Below, piece by piece: positions 43,971 to 52,735 of a DNA stretch of 54,742 nucleotides. The stretch is from a bacterium. Lineage in GTDB: Bacteria; CLD3; SB21. Each line of letters opens with the position of its first letter. Within the stretch, counting starts at the first letter, position 1. The stretch covers positions 1-54,742 of the forward strand of contig WBUR01000028.1 in assembly GCA_008933615.1 (NCBI GenBank), read 5' to 3'. The notes beneath the pieces are model-generated. The model was not told the origin of the DNA, searched no databases, and saw nothing but the letters and a program-made list of their open reading frames with translations. Both the position numbers and the translations under genes were made by a program.

Positions 43971-45074
43971 TTAATTCGGCGATTGTTCCCATTTGCCAAT
44001 CGCTTTGTCGAGAGCCTTCAATGCATCTTCCGCGCTGGCTTTTACGGCCTTTATCCGTTTTTTAGCAATATCGGATTGTACTTTTTTCTTAAACTCATCC
44101 ACCAAAGATTCTTTCTTTAAAACGACTTTGGCGTAAAATTTGAATTTAGTGTCCGATTTTTTTTTGGCAGATAATTTAAACTTTTGCGGTTTTTCTGTGT
44201 ACGGCGGCCAATAATCTTCAGCGGCAGAATTTTTCATAACTGTATTAGTGATACTTTCCTTGATTTTCTCAAAATATTCCTTCGCTACTACTATTTTGTT
44301 TCTATCATCGATAGTTCCAACTTCTTCGATAAAACTTGTTGTCAGGTTTTTGATATATGTCTGAATCATTTCTTCTATGTATTCACGACCGTTTTCTTCG
44401 GCTTGTATTATTGCTTTTTGCGCATCGGTACTCTCTCCTACCCCTACCCCGACAAAAATATTACCATACAGACCGCTTCTTGAAAGCCATTCGGGCATTT
44501 CGCTCTTTTCCGCCGACACACCGCCGCTTTCATCTACTGTTTTCCTAGTCGATACTGACGAATTTTTATCAGTCAAAGTCTTGGTAGTTGTTTTAGCCGG
44601 AGCTGTTTTACCCGATACTGTATATGCCAAGGCTTCGATCATGTCGAGTAGACCTTCTTTTTTCCCTTCATAATTCTCGGATTTAGTTCTAACAATCTTA
44701 CCGGTAGTTACATCAATAATTCGAATATCAATGGTATAAACCTGCCCAAATTGACCTACTTTTCCGGCAACCATGAGTTCCACTCCTAACAGTTGTCCAA
44801 TCTGGATCGCACACTCTGCGGAATTGCAATTGTCCGTCATGGTGAAGTCTTGAGCTTTCAGGATTGCATCCATTTTCTCTCGTTCCAATACCGTATAAAC
44901 GTCAGTATTGACAAGATAATTGTTAAAACGGTCGGTTAGAATGGAAATTTCATTCTGATCAACTCCACCGGAATTTACAAAATTCAATACGGCTATAGTA
45001 CTCTTCTTTTCCTGCGCAAATGCACTTGTCCACAGAGCACCACAAAACATGATTAGAACGTAATAATTTTTCAT
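43971..45074 (-). CDS. Exported CsgG-like/LPP20 fusion protein, copy B
   Basis: A 367-residue protein. Signal peptide MKNYYVLIMFCGALWTSAFA, then a CsgG/LpoB-like domain at about 24-160 (STIAVLNF, YTVLEREKMDAIL, LGVELMVAGKVGQFGQVYTIDIRIID), a Thr/Ser/Lys linker, and an LPP20 domain at about 190-320 (PEWLSRSGLYGNIFVGVGVGE, TTSFIEE, DYWPP, KFYAKVVLKKE). The tail ends ALDKAIGKWEQSPN. Its first 180 residues are nearly identical to those of copy A, only two residues apart; the LPP20 parts differ strongly. 33 bases follow copy A. Probably exported to the periplasm; no lipobox. Confidence 0.82.
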   Translation of the reverse strand: MKNYYVLIMFCGALWTSAFAQEKKSTIAVLNFVNSGGVDQNEISILTDRFNNYLVNTDVYTVLEREKMDAILKAQDFTMTDNCNSAECAIQIGQLLGVELMVAGKVGQFGQVYTIDIRIIDVTTGKIVRTKSENYEGKKEGLLDMIEALAYTVSGKTAPAKTTTKTLTDKNSSVSTRKTVDESGGVSAEKSEMPEWLSRSGLYGNIFVGVGVGESTDAQKAIIQAEENGREYIEEMIQTYIKNLTTSFIEEVGTIDDRNKIVVAKEYFEKIKESITNTVMKNSAAEDYWPPYTEKPQKFKLSAKKKSDTKFKFYAKVVLKKESLVDEFKKKVQSDIAKKRIKAVKASAEDALKALDKAIGKWEQSPN

Positions 45075-46356
45075 ATGAATTTTCCAATCTGAACATGTAT
45101 GGTGAAATTAATTGTCCAGCGACTGTTCCCATTGCCCGATGGCTTTGTCTAGAGCCTTCAATGCATCTTCCGCATTGGCTTTTACAGCCTTTATCCGTTT
45201 TTCAGCAATATCGGATTGAACTTTTTTCTTGAATTCGTCAGCCAAAGATTCTTTCTTTAAAACAATTTTCGCGTAAAATTTGATTCGATTACCTGTCATT
45301 TCGCCGTTAGGTGGCCAATAGTCCATTACGCTAGCCTGTTTTAACAACGCCTTAGTAATACCTTTAATAATTTCTTGAAAATATTGTTGTGTGGTGACAT
45401 CAGTTATTTTTTCTTCGCCTATCGCGCTGACTTCTTCCATAAAATTGGATGTAAGGTCTTTGATCATCTTTTGAATCGTTTCTTCAATTTTCTTTCGACC
45501 AGCAATCTGTGCTCGACTTTTACCAATTTGGACTGATGTGCCTTCACCAATTCCAACACCTATAATGACCCTGTCATATAATCCTGTTTTCGAAATCCAG
45601 CTTGGAATTCCGTCGGTTAATGTTGATTCCTCGTCAACATAATTAGTTGTTTTCCTAGTCGATACTGACGAATTTTTATCAGTCAAAGTCTTGGTAGTTG
45701 TGTTAGCCGGAGCTGTTTTACCCGATACTGTATATGCCAAGGCTTCGATCATGTCGAGTAGACCTTCTTTTTTCCCTTCATAATTCTCGGATTTAGTTCT
45801 AATAATCTTACCGGTAGTTACATCAATAATTCGAATATCAATGGTATAAACCTGCCCAAATTGACCTACTTTTCCGGCAACCATGAGTTCCACTCCTAGC
45901 AGTTGTCCAATCTGGATCGCACACTCTGCGGAATTGCAATTGTCCGTCATGGTGAAGTCTTGAGCTTTCAGGATTGCATCCATTTTCTCTCGTTCCAATA
46001 CCGTATAAACGTCAGTATTGACAAGATAATTGTTAAAACGGTCGGTTAGAATGGAAATTTCATTCTGATCAACTCCACCGGAATTTACAAAATTCAATAC
46101 GGCTATAGTACTCTTCTTTTCCTGCGCAAATGCACTTGTCCACAGAGCACCACAAAACATGATTAGAACGTAATAATTTTTCATATGAATTTTCCAATCT
46201 GAACATGTATGGTGAAATTAATTGTCCAGCGACTGTTCCCATTGCCCGATGGCTTTGTCTAGAGCCTTCAATGCATCTTCCGCATTGGCTTTTACGGCCT
46301 TTATCCGTTTTTCAGCAATATCGGATTGAACTTTTTTCTTGAATTCATCGGCCAAA
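44538..46356 (-). repeat. Tandem duplication: 709-bp block 44538-45246 repeated at 45648-46356
   Basis: The two copies are spaced 1,110 bases apart and differ at only six positions that I could find (44592, 44693, 44789, 45186, 45237 and 45240 in copy B). Each block covers the start half of a CsgG-LPP20 gene, the upstream intergenic spacer and the C-terminal part of the preceding LPP20 gene. Before 44538 and after 45246 the identity drops sharply. This shows recent unequal crossing-over or gene conversion. Confidence 0.95.
45108..46184 (-). CDS. Exported CsgG-like/LPP20 fusion protein, copy A
   Basis: A 358-residue paralogue of the next gene downstream. The signal peptide and CsgG/LpoB-like domain are the same as in copy B except at two positions. 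The LPP20 domain (PSWISKTGLYDRVIIGVGIGE, SNFMEEVSAI, MDYWPPNGE) is its own version. The tail ADEFKKKVQSDIAEKRIKAV, ending ALDKAIGQWEQSLDN, is identical in protein sequence to the tail of the lipoprotein gene 46218-46808. The gene lies 33 bases after that lipoprotein and 33 bases before copy B. Expected location: periplasm. Confidence 0.82.
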   Translation of the reverse strand: MKNYYVLIMFCGALWTSAFAQEKKSTIAVLNFVNSGGVDQNEISILTDRFNNYLVNTDVYTVLEREKMDAILKAQDFTMTDNCNSAECAIQIGQLLGVELMVAGKVGQFGQVYTIDIRIIDVTTGKIIRTKSENYEGKKEGLLDMIEALAYTVSGKTAPANTTTKTLTDKNSSVSTRKTTNYVDEESTLTDGIPSWISKTGLYDRVIIGVGIGEGTSVQIGKSRAQIAGRKKIEETIQKMIKDLTSNFMEEVSAIGEEKITDVTTQQYFQEIIKGITKALLKQASVMDYWPPNGEMTGNRIKFYAKIVLKKESLADEFKKKVQSDIAEKRIKAVKANAEDALKALDKAIGQWEQSLDN

Positions 46357-46808
46357 ACTTCTTTTTTGAAAACGACTTTGGCGTAAAATTTATAACGATT
46401 ATCCGTTTTTTCGCCGTAGGGCGGCCAGTATTCTTCTACAGCTGCGCCTTTTACCAATACATCGGTGATACTTTGCGTGATTTCCTGAAAATATTCCTGC
46501 GCGGCGGCTGTTTTGCTTTTTTCATCGATCGTGCCGGCTTCTTCCATAAAATTAGTTGTCAGGCTCTTAATTTGCGTCTGGATCGTTTCTGCAATACGTT
46601 TACGGCCGTTAAGGTCGGCCTGCGATTTTGCCTTTTGCTCGCTTAATCCCTCGCCGATTCCCACGCCGATAATAATATCTTCATACAAACCGGCCTTGGA
46701 AATCCACTCGGGAGCTTTGTTCTTGTCGGTAGATCCGCTGCCGCCGGCGCATCCTGTCATTGCAAACATTACGATCGAAAAAACGAATAGCTGAAAATTC
46801 TGTTTCAT
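46218..46808 (-). CDS. LPP20-domain lipoprotein
   Basis: A 196-residue lipoprotein (lipobox AMTGC, Cys20). One LPP20 domain fills most of it: PEWISKAGLYEDIIIGVGIGE, GRKRIAETIQTQIKSLTTNFMEE, YFQEIT, EEYWPPYGE, and RYKFYAKVVFKKE. The C-terminal helix (IKAVKANAEDALKALDKAIGQ) is shared with three other genes. It is the lipid-anchored member of the set and likely sits at the outer membrane. It is first of a three-gene unit (with copies A and B), started after the terminator at 46840-46879. Confidence 0.85.
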   Translation of the reverse strand: MKQNFQLFVFSIVMFAMTGCAGGSGSTDKNKAPEWISKAGLYEDIIIGVGIGEGLSEQKAKSQADLNGRKRIAETIQTQIKSLTTNFMEEAGTIDEKSKTAAAQEYFQEITQSITDVLVKGAAVEEYWPPYGEKTDNRYKFYAKVVFKKEVLADEFKKKVQSDIAEKRIKAVKANAEDALKALDKAIGQWEQSLDN

Positions 46809-46839
46809 ATGGTTTCCTATCGTATTTTGATGGTTTTAA

Positions 46840-46879
46840 AAAAAAATAACCGTAGTCCCGATACGCCAGGACTACGGTT
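46840..46879 (-). terminator. Rho-independent terminator after the first LPP20 gene, minus strand
   Basis: AACCGTAGTCC (46848-46858) and GGACTACGGTT (46869-46879) form a perfect 11-bp stem with a 10-base loop. On the minus strand it is followed by a T-rich run. It separates gene 46902-47564 from the lipoprotein gene downstream. Confidence 0.9.
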
Positions 46880-46901
46880 TTCTGTTTAACAGGTCACAAG
46901 C

Positions 46902-47564
46902 TTATTCTACAGCTTCTTCGCCTTCGTCAGAACTGATAGGGCCATTGTTGCTCGTCTTTTCCCATTTTTCAATGGCTTTATCGAGCGCGCCTAAAGCATC
47001 TTCAGCAGACGCTTTGACACCGGCGATTTTCTTTTTGGCAATTCCATCCGCCATTTGCTTCTTATATTCGTCGATCAGAACGGATTTCTTTAACACCATT
47101 TTGGCGTAAACTTTATATTTTCCGTTCGTGCCTTTTTCCAGAGGGCGGCCCGGCCAATATTCTTCGGCTTTAGAGCCTTCCAAATATTGTTTTGTCATAC
47201 CGGTTGTAATTTCAGAAAAGTACTGCTGAGCGGCTCCGCTTTCGCCTTCTTCAGTCGTTGTGCTGGCTTCTTCCATGAAATTAGTGCTTAAACTCTTAAT
47301 TTCAGTTCCGAGCGTAGCTGCAATCTGTTTACGTCCGTCTAGTTCAGAACGGCTGATCGCTATGTTTTCGCTCGTGGCTTCGCCGACACCGGCTGCAACG
47401 ATCACATCTTCATACAGGCCCGGTTTGTTGATCCATTCCGGAGTGGAATTTTTCTTCTTTTTTTTCTTTCCTTTCTTTTGAGCCATGGCGTCATTGCTCA
47501 TTAATGAGAATGATAGTAATGCCACGAAAGAGTAAAAAAGTATTTGACCTAAATACCTTTTCAT
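46902..47564 (-). CDS. Exported LPP20-domain protein
   Basis: A 220-residue protein with signal peptide ending MSNDAMAQ, then an unusual basic stretch (KKGKKKKKKNS), then an LPP20 domain: PEWINKPGLYEDVIVAAGVGE, GRKQIAATLGTEIKSLSTNFMEE, YFSEIT, EEYWPGRP, and KYKVYAKMVLKKS. The helical tail (IAGVKASAEDALGALDKAIEKWE) precedes an acidic C-terminus. AAGGAGG precedes the start by seven bases. It is the first gene of the locus and has its own terminator, so it is probably expressed alone. Confidence 0.85.
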   Translation of the reverse strand: MKRYLGQILFYSFVALLSFSLMSNDAMAQKKGKKKKKKNSTPEWINKPGLYEDVIVAAGVGEATSENIAISRSELDGRKQIAATLGTEIKSLSTNFMEEASTTTEEGESGAAQQYFSEITTGMTKQYLEGSKAEEYWPGRPLEKGTNGKYKVYAKMVLKKSVLIDEYKKQMADGIAKKKIAGVKASAEDALGALDKAIEKWEKTSNNGPISSDEGEEAVE

Positions 47565-47902
47565 ACCGTTCCTCCTTAGAGTTAAATGATGAGAGATCCT
47601 AAGAGTTTGAACAACCCTTGTTTATTTAAAAGAAAAAAATTGTTCTAAATGATATATCGTATAGCGTTAATATAAATTTTATTAAAGAGGTAAGTGATTT
47701 GAGAGTGACCTAAATTTATTTAAGGTGCTGTCCAAAGTCAAGTAAAACATTTTTCGGTTCTTTTTGATTGTTTCCTTAAAGCAGAATGAATATGGGATAG
47801 AAAAAAAAGGTAAACGGTGATAATTAAAAGTGTTATATTTTTCAATCCTTGAAGGCGGAGGGCGTATGCCGTATTTTACGGATAAGAAACCCGAAACAAC
47901 CG
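47565..47902. other. Divergent intergenic region upstream of the LPP20 locus and hemW
   Basis: A 338-base AT-rich gap between divergent genes. It should hold the promoter of the LPP20 locus and that of hemW. I see no clear operator, hairpin or open frame in it. Confidence 0.4.
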
Positions 47903-49039
47903 ATGTCTGAATTTAATCTCTACATTCATATTCCGTTCTGCGAACGCGTCTGTATCTATTGTGATTTTTACGTGACGACCGCGCGCAAGCACATGGACGG
48001 TTTCACACAGGCGATGACGAAGGAAATAACTCTTTACGCGCAGCGTTACCCGGGCGCGAAACTACGCACCGTTTATTTTGGAGGAGGAACGCCTTCTTAT
48101 TTACCTGCTGAAAATCTCACTACAATAATGAATCAACTGCGATCTTCATTTAACATAGATCAGAATGCCGAAATCACGTTGGAAGCTAACCCGAATAACC
48201 TTTCTCATGAAAAACTGAAAAATTTGCAGGATATCGGAATTAACCGCCTCAGTATCGGTGTCCAGTCGTTTAGGGAAGAAGACTTGAAATTTTTGACGAG
48301 AAATCATAACGTGAATCAGGCGCGTGAATCAATTACTTACGCAAAAGCAGCAGGGTTTGATAATATCAGCATCGACCTGATCTTCGGTTTGCCTGAACAA
48401 ACGCTAAGTACATGGGAACAAAATATCACGGAAGCGCTGGTTTTCAGCCCTGAACATATCTCCGTTTACAATCTTACCGTGGAGGAAAGAACGCATCTGA
48501 GCAAAATGGTTCAGCAAAAAAAGGTCAACCTGCAGGACGAGAAGATTGAATTGGAGATGTTTTTGAAAACGATTCAGTTACTGACGCAGGCAGGATACGA
48601 ACATTATGAAATTTCCAATTACGGGAAGTCCGGCTTCTATTCACGCCACAACAGCAGTTACTGGCAAGGCTCGAGTTATCTTGGCCTGGGCCCGTCGGCG
48701 CATTCATTTGAAGGCAAACGCCGATGGTGGAATGTCAGCGATATCAGAAAATACATCGAAATTTTAGAAACAGGTAACACGCTGCCGGTAGACGTTACGG
48801 AGGAATTGAACGTACAACAAAAATGTATGGAATATATCTTTTTGAATTTACGCAAGAAAGAAGGTTTGGATATTCGTGAGTTTGAAAAAATAGGCGGGTT
48901 TAGTTTTTTTGTCAAATTCAATAAAGCGCTGGAGAAAAGCAGAGAATTTATTATTCAGGAGAACGGGCGAATACGATTGTCGGATAAAGGATTTTTCTTA
49001 TATAATAAAATTTGTGAAGAGTTTGTTTCTGAACTATAA
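47903..49039 (+). CDS. hemW: Radical SAM protein HemW (coproporphyrinogen oxidase-like heme chaperone)
   Basis: A 378-residue protein. The radical-SAM cluster ligands are Cys13, Cys17 and Cys20 in FCERVCIYCDF; YFGGGTPSYL and SIGVQSFREEDLKFL follow, and RHNSSYWQGSSYLGLGPSAHSF is the HemW signature before the C-terminal HemN-like domain. HemW proteins bind and insert heme; the coproporphyrinogen oxidase HemN has a different N-terminus. ATG 47903 is used because the conserved YIHIPFC starts right after it; no ribosome site is clear and the longer frame begins at a TTG. Confidence 0.92.
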   Translation: MSEFNLYIHIPFCERVCIYCDFYVTTARKHMDGFTQAMTKEITLYAQRYPGAKLRTVYFGGGTPSYLPAENLTTIMNQLRSSFNIDQNAEITLEANPNNLSHEKLKNLQDIGINRLSIGVQSFREEDLKFLTRNHNVNQARESITYAKAAGFDNISIDLIFGLPEQTLSTWEQNITEALVFSPEHISVYNLTVEERTHLSKMVQQKKVNLQDEKIELEMFLKTIQLLTQAGYEHYEISNYGKSGFYSRHNSSYWQGSSYLGLGPSAHSFEGKRRWWNVSDIRKYIEILETGNTLPVDVTEELNVQQKCMEYIFLNLRKKEGLDIREFEKIGGFSFFVKFNKALEKSREFIIQENGRIRLSDKGFFLYNKICEEFVSEL

Positions 49040-49069
49040 ACACGTTTCCTTAAGCGGCAAATTGTATTT

Positions 49070-49129
49070 CCCGCGAAACAGGCGAAATAACAAAACATAA
49101 AATAACTTTTCTTTCGGTTTTTTGTGGGC
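49070..49129. repeat. Imperfect inverted repeat of CCACGAAA type, copy 3
   Basis: The left arm CCCGCGAAACAGGCGAAAT and the right arm TTCGGTTTTTTGTGGGC pair imperfectly across an AT-rich loop. It sits between the convergent ends of hemW and the HEAT-cyclophilin gene and resembles 994-1079 and 43850-43961. Confidence 0.45.
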
Positions 49130-49155
49130 AAGACTTTTCACGCCCCATTCCTTTA

Positions 49156-51228
49156 CTAATGCCAAATAATTTTTACGTGTGAGATAGTATCGCCCACCTG
49201 TATTGCATCCGCAACGTCTAACCCATTTCGAACTCGTGCAAATATCGTATAACGCCCGTCCAGATGCGGCTGAGGGGAATGGGTGATAAACCACTGGCAC
49301 CCCTCGGTATCTTTGCCGGCGCTGGCCATACCGATGGTGCCGCGCTCGTAGCGAAGCGAACTAAATTCCGACCGGATAGAATAACCCGGCCCGCCCCAAC
49401 CTGTGCCCAGAGGGTCGCCGCCCTGAATAACAAAATTAGGAACCACGCGGTGAAAATGTAACTGCTCAAAAAACTTTTTCTCGGATAGTCGAACAAAATT
49501 TATCACTGTCATTGGCGCATCGTCAATATAAAACTCGATTTCGATCCGGCCTTTACTGGTTTCGATCACTGCCGTCGGTTTATGCTCTTTTAGCTTTAGG
49601 AAATATGCAAAATCAATCGGATTGATTTTCTTGCCGGCCGTTACAGCCCTATTCTGTTTTTCTCCGGTAATCTTCTCCGTATTTTTGGCTGCGTTTGCCG
49701 CAACAACGTAATTGGTATCGGCGAGATATGACCTAAGGAATTCCGCTGAGACGGGACTTTTAAGATCGCCCAGCGCGTCAAATACTGCCGACTGCGATTC
49801 TACGTCGATCGGCGGTTTGATTTGCTGAAAAGAACGAATAATTAATTGTGACAGCGTGTCGCATTTTATCTGGTTTTTCTTAACCGCTTCATCAGCCGAT
49901 AATATTCCGGCCGCGATAGAAAGCAAGGTAATATCTTTTGTATGCAATGATTGAACGATCAGATGTTCTGCCCGGCTGTCTTTGATCTTGCTCAACGCAT
50001 CCAACGCATTGTTCTGTACTAATCCAAATGTGTCGTGCAAAGCTTGTTCCAGATAGACTAGAGCGGTCGGCGAATTAGTGTTTCCCAATGCTTCAACAAC
50101 ACGGGATCGCAGATAACCGTCGGGGCTTTTCAACAGCGCTTCAATTTGCGCACCCAGTGTTTCATCGGACAGTATTTTTTCGTTTAACATCGTAGCAAGC
50201 GCAATGAGAATTTCTCCTTTTTCCTGCCGTTCTGAGTTCTGCAAAAACCGCCCGGTAAACTGCTTAAGAAAACCTCCGACATCTTTCACATCGCTATCAT
50301 AGCTCTTTGCCATCGCGCGGATCGCCGAGATCCGGACGTGAAGGTTTGAGTCTTTTTTCCCTTCGAAAGCAACGAGAAAATATATTTTCTTGAGATCATC
50401 GAGTTTAAATTTGAAATTGCTTAGCGCATTGACGGCATTCACGCGAACTTTCCAATCTGCATCATTGAATACACTGACAATCAATTCCTGAACGATTTCT
50501 TTATACTTCAGGTCTTTTGGCTCCAGTTTCATCAAACCCAGCGCTCGCACGGTCTCCATTCGAACGCGATCATCGTTGTCTTTCAGTGACGACAGAATAG
50601 CCGACGCAGTTTTTTTATCATGAATTCGCATCAACGCGTACATATTTACCCACCGTACCGTCGCATTCGGGTGCTGTAAGTTTTGAATCAAACCCGGATA
50701 GGTTTTCTCATTTCGCAAATTTCGTATCGCCATACGCGCGCAAGCAAGGGCGGATTCTTTGCTGACTGAAACAGAGGTATCGTTTAAAGTTTGTTCGATC
50801 AAATCAAATGAACGATCAGAACCGGTTTTGCCAAGCGCTTCGAGAATGGAAGTTTTTATCGATGTGCTTTTAGTATTATCAAACAATTCCTGAAGGGCCG
50901 TTTCAATTTTTAGTTGCGCCGATACACCGGGAGAAACCATCCCGATCTGCCCGAGAGCAAAAACCGATTTTGGGGATATTTCAGGTAATAAATGCCGCGC
51001 GAAAAAAATCAAACTGTCAATCGCGTTTGTGTCCTGTAATTGACCCATTGCCGCGACGGTACGTATGTTTAGAAACGGATCCGGATGCCGGAGAAAAGGA
51101 TATAGACTGTCAGGTGAAGTTCGGTTATCCAGAAACGTCAAAATTTTTTCAAGCTCCGTATTCGATTTTTTGTCCTGTGTCGCACATGCGGCGCAGAGTA
51201 AAATCAATACTGCATATAATGTTTTCAT
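49156..51228 (-). CDS. HEAT-repeat protein with C-terminal cyclophilin-type peptidyl-prolyl isomerase
   Basis: A 690-residue exported protein, probably a lipoprotein (LLCAAC, Cys15). About ten HEAT-like repeats fill residues 40-510 (for example VRMETVRALGLMKLE and VRVNAVNALSNFK). The C-terminal domain, from about 535, is a cyclophilin: FHRVVPNFVIQGGDP, GTIGMASAGKDTEGCQWFITHS and HLDGRYTIFARV keep the active-site Arg, Phe and His region. Such fusions are known in FCB bacteria and would help fold periplasmic proteins. ATG 51228 is set by the signal peptide and a GAGG six bases upstream. It follows thiolase by 10 bases. Confidence 0.85.
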   Translation of the reverse strand: MKTLYAVLILLCAACATQDKKSNTELEKILTFLDNRTSPDSLYPFLRHPDPFLNIRTVAAMGQLQDTNAIDSLIFFARHLLPEISPKSVFALGQIGMVSPGVSAQLKIETALQELFDNTKSTSIKTSILEALGKTGSDRSFDLIEQTLNDTSVSVSKESALACARMAIRNLRNEKTYPGLIQNLQHPNATVRWVNMYALMRIHDKKTASAILSSLKDNDDRVRMETVRALGLMKLEPKDLKYKEIVQELIVSVFNDADWKVRVNAVNALSNFKFKLDDLKKIYFLVAFEGKKDSNLHVRISAIRAMAKSYDSDVKDVGGFLKQFTGRFLQNSERQEKGEILIALATMLNEKILSDETLGAQIEALLKSPDGYLRSRVVEALGNTNSPTALVYLEQALHDTFGLVQNNALDALSKIKDSRAEHLIVQSLHTKDITLLSIAAGILSADEAVKKNQIKCDTLSQLIIRSFQQIKPPIDVESQSAVFDALGDLKSPVSAEFLRSYLADTNYVVAANAAKNTEKITGEKQNRAVTAGKKINPIDFAYFLKLKEHKPTAVIETSKGRIEIEFYIDDAPMTVINFVRLSEKKFFEQLHFHRVVPNFVIQGGDPLGTGWGGPGYSIRSEFSSLRYERGTIGMASAGKDTEGCQWFITHSPQPHLDGRYTIFARVRNGLDVADAIQVGDTISHVKIIWH

Positions 51229-51238
51229 AACAACCTCA

Positions 51239-52423
51239 TTACTTATTTTCCCGTTCGATAAGCAGCGCCAAACCCAGCCCTCCGCTAATGCACAAGGTGG
51301 CAAGTCCCAAACGGGAATCACGTTTAATCATTTCGTGAACCAGCGTCGTTGTAATTCTGGCGCCGGTGCAGCCGGTCGGGTGACCGAGTGCGATCGCGCC
51401 GCCGTTGACATTCAGTTTAGCGCGTTCGAACTTCAGGTCTCGGTCGCAGGCCAAAACCTGCGCGGCGAATGCCTCGTTGAGTTCGATCAGGTCGATATCT
51501 GATAATTTCAATTTCGTTTTTTCCAGCAGTGTGCGTACGGCAGGTACGGGCGCAATCCCCATATCGTGCGGATCGACTCCGGCAGAACTGTAAGCGACTA
51601 TTTTCGCCAACGGTTTTAGGCCAAGCTCTTTCACCGCGTTTCCTCCGGCCAATATAATAGATGAAGATGCATCAGTGACTCCCGAAGAACTGCCTGCGGT
51701 GATCGTTCCGTCCTTTTTAAAGACCGGTTTAAGTTTTTTCAAGTCGTCTAATGTTGTTCCGAAACGGGGATGTTCATCCTGATCAATAACCGTAATTCCT
51801 TTTTTTGAAGTGAGTTCAATCGGAACGATTTCGTCCTTTAATTTGCCGTTTTTTATCGCTGCTTCGGCGCGATGTTGTGATTCCACCGCATATGCATCCT
51901 GCTCTTGTCTTGAAATTCCATATTTTTGCGCGAGTTCTTCTGCAGTAGCGCCCATCAGTTTATCTGCCATCGGGCAAAAATATCCGTCGAGATGATTGGA
52001 GTCAATAATTTCGCCGTGTCCCATGCGATAACCCCAGCGAGCCTGCATAAGAAGATACGGAATATTACTCATGCTCTCGACGCCGCCGGCGAGGACAAGT
52101 TCGTTGTCGCCAAGCACAATAGAAGTGTAGCCATTGATAATGGCTTTCAATCCCGAGCCGCAGGCTTTGTTGATCGTGTAAGCCGGTTTGGACGAAGGCA
52201 CACCGGAATTAAATGCGATTTGCCGGGCGATATTTGGGCCTATGCCGGCCTGGCGCGCACAGCCGAAAATAGATTCGTCTATCTGCTCGGGAACAAGTCC
52301 TGCCCTGCGAATTGCATCTTTTGCCGAAAGAACACCCAATTCATTTGCTTTTAGTGACGATAAACTGCCTCCAAATTTACCAATGGGCGTTCGTACGGCA
52401 CTGATAATATATACCTGATTCAA
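51239..52423 (-). CDS. Acetyl-CoA acetyltransferase (thiolase)
   Basis: A 394-residue thiolase. Acyl-accepting Cys88 is in NKACGSGLKA, His348 in ALGHPTGCTGA and Cys378 in LCISGGLG. It should condense two acetyl-CoA into acetoacetyl-CoA, or cleave it; biosynthetic and degradative types are hard to tell apart by eye, though length and GGVESMSN favour an AtoB/ThlA-like enzyme. No other fatty acid or polyhydroxybutyrate genes are next to it. Confidence 0.94.
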   Translation of the reverse strand: MNQVYIISAVRTPIGKFGGSLSSLKANELGVLSAKDAIRRAGLVPEQIDESIFGCARQAGIGPNIARQIAFNSGVPSSKPAYTINKACGSGLKAIINGYTSIVLGDNELVLAGGVESMSNIPYLLMQARWGYRMGHGEIIDSNHLDGYFCPMADKLMGATAEELAQKYGISRQEQDAYAVESQHRAEAAIKNGKLKDEIVPIELTSKKGITVIDQDEHPRFGTTLDDLKKLKPVFKKDGTITAGSSSGVTDASSSIILAGGNAVKELGLKPLAKIVAYSSAGVDPHDMGIAPVPAVRTLLEKTKLKLSDIDLIELNEAFAAQVLACDRDLKFERAKLNVNGGAIALGHPTGCTGARITTTLVHEMIKRDSRLGLATLCISGGLGLALLIERENK

Positions 52424-52735
52424 AGTAATCTTAATTGTAGGGTGAGGAAAATTTAGTGTTTCAATTTACTTGTGAAACGTCATTTATACAAGTTAAAAAT
52501 ATTTAGTTCTAATAATTGCTTTAAAGTCAATGTTTTCAACATATTGAACCATCCAAATTGATGTAAGCATATAAGAGAAAAACCTTGCTTTTTCAACGCT
52601 TGATTCGTATATTGCGAGCGAATTTTTAATCCAAGTTTTTGTATTTTAACCCTCAAAACACAAAACAAAAAACCCTCGACTAAGGTAGATTTAATGTGTT
52701 TGGTATCCTTCGTCGAATAATTAAGGAGAATGAAA
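52424..52735. other. Divergent intergenic region between thiolase and the helical lipoprotein
   Basis: A 312-base, AT-rich gap between divergent starts. Near 52721 a TTAAGGAG ribosome site leads to the lipoprotein gene. No hairpin or gene could be recognised in the rest. Confidence 0.4.

Noticed and set aside
44538-46356. Assembly artefact as the explanation for the near-identical genes
   Set aside because: The flanks and the LPP20 parts differ between the copies, so a simple duplicated contig end does not fit. Long reads would settle it.
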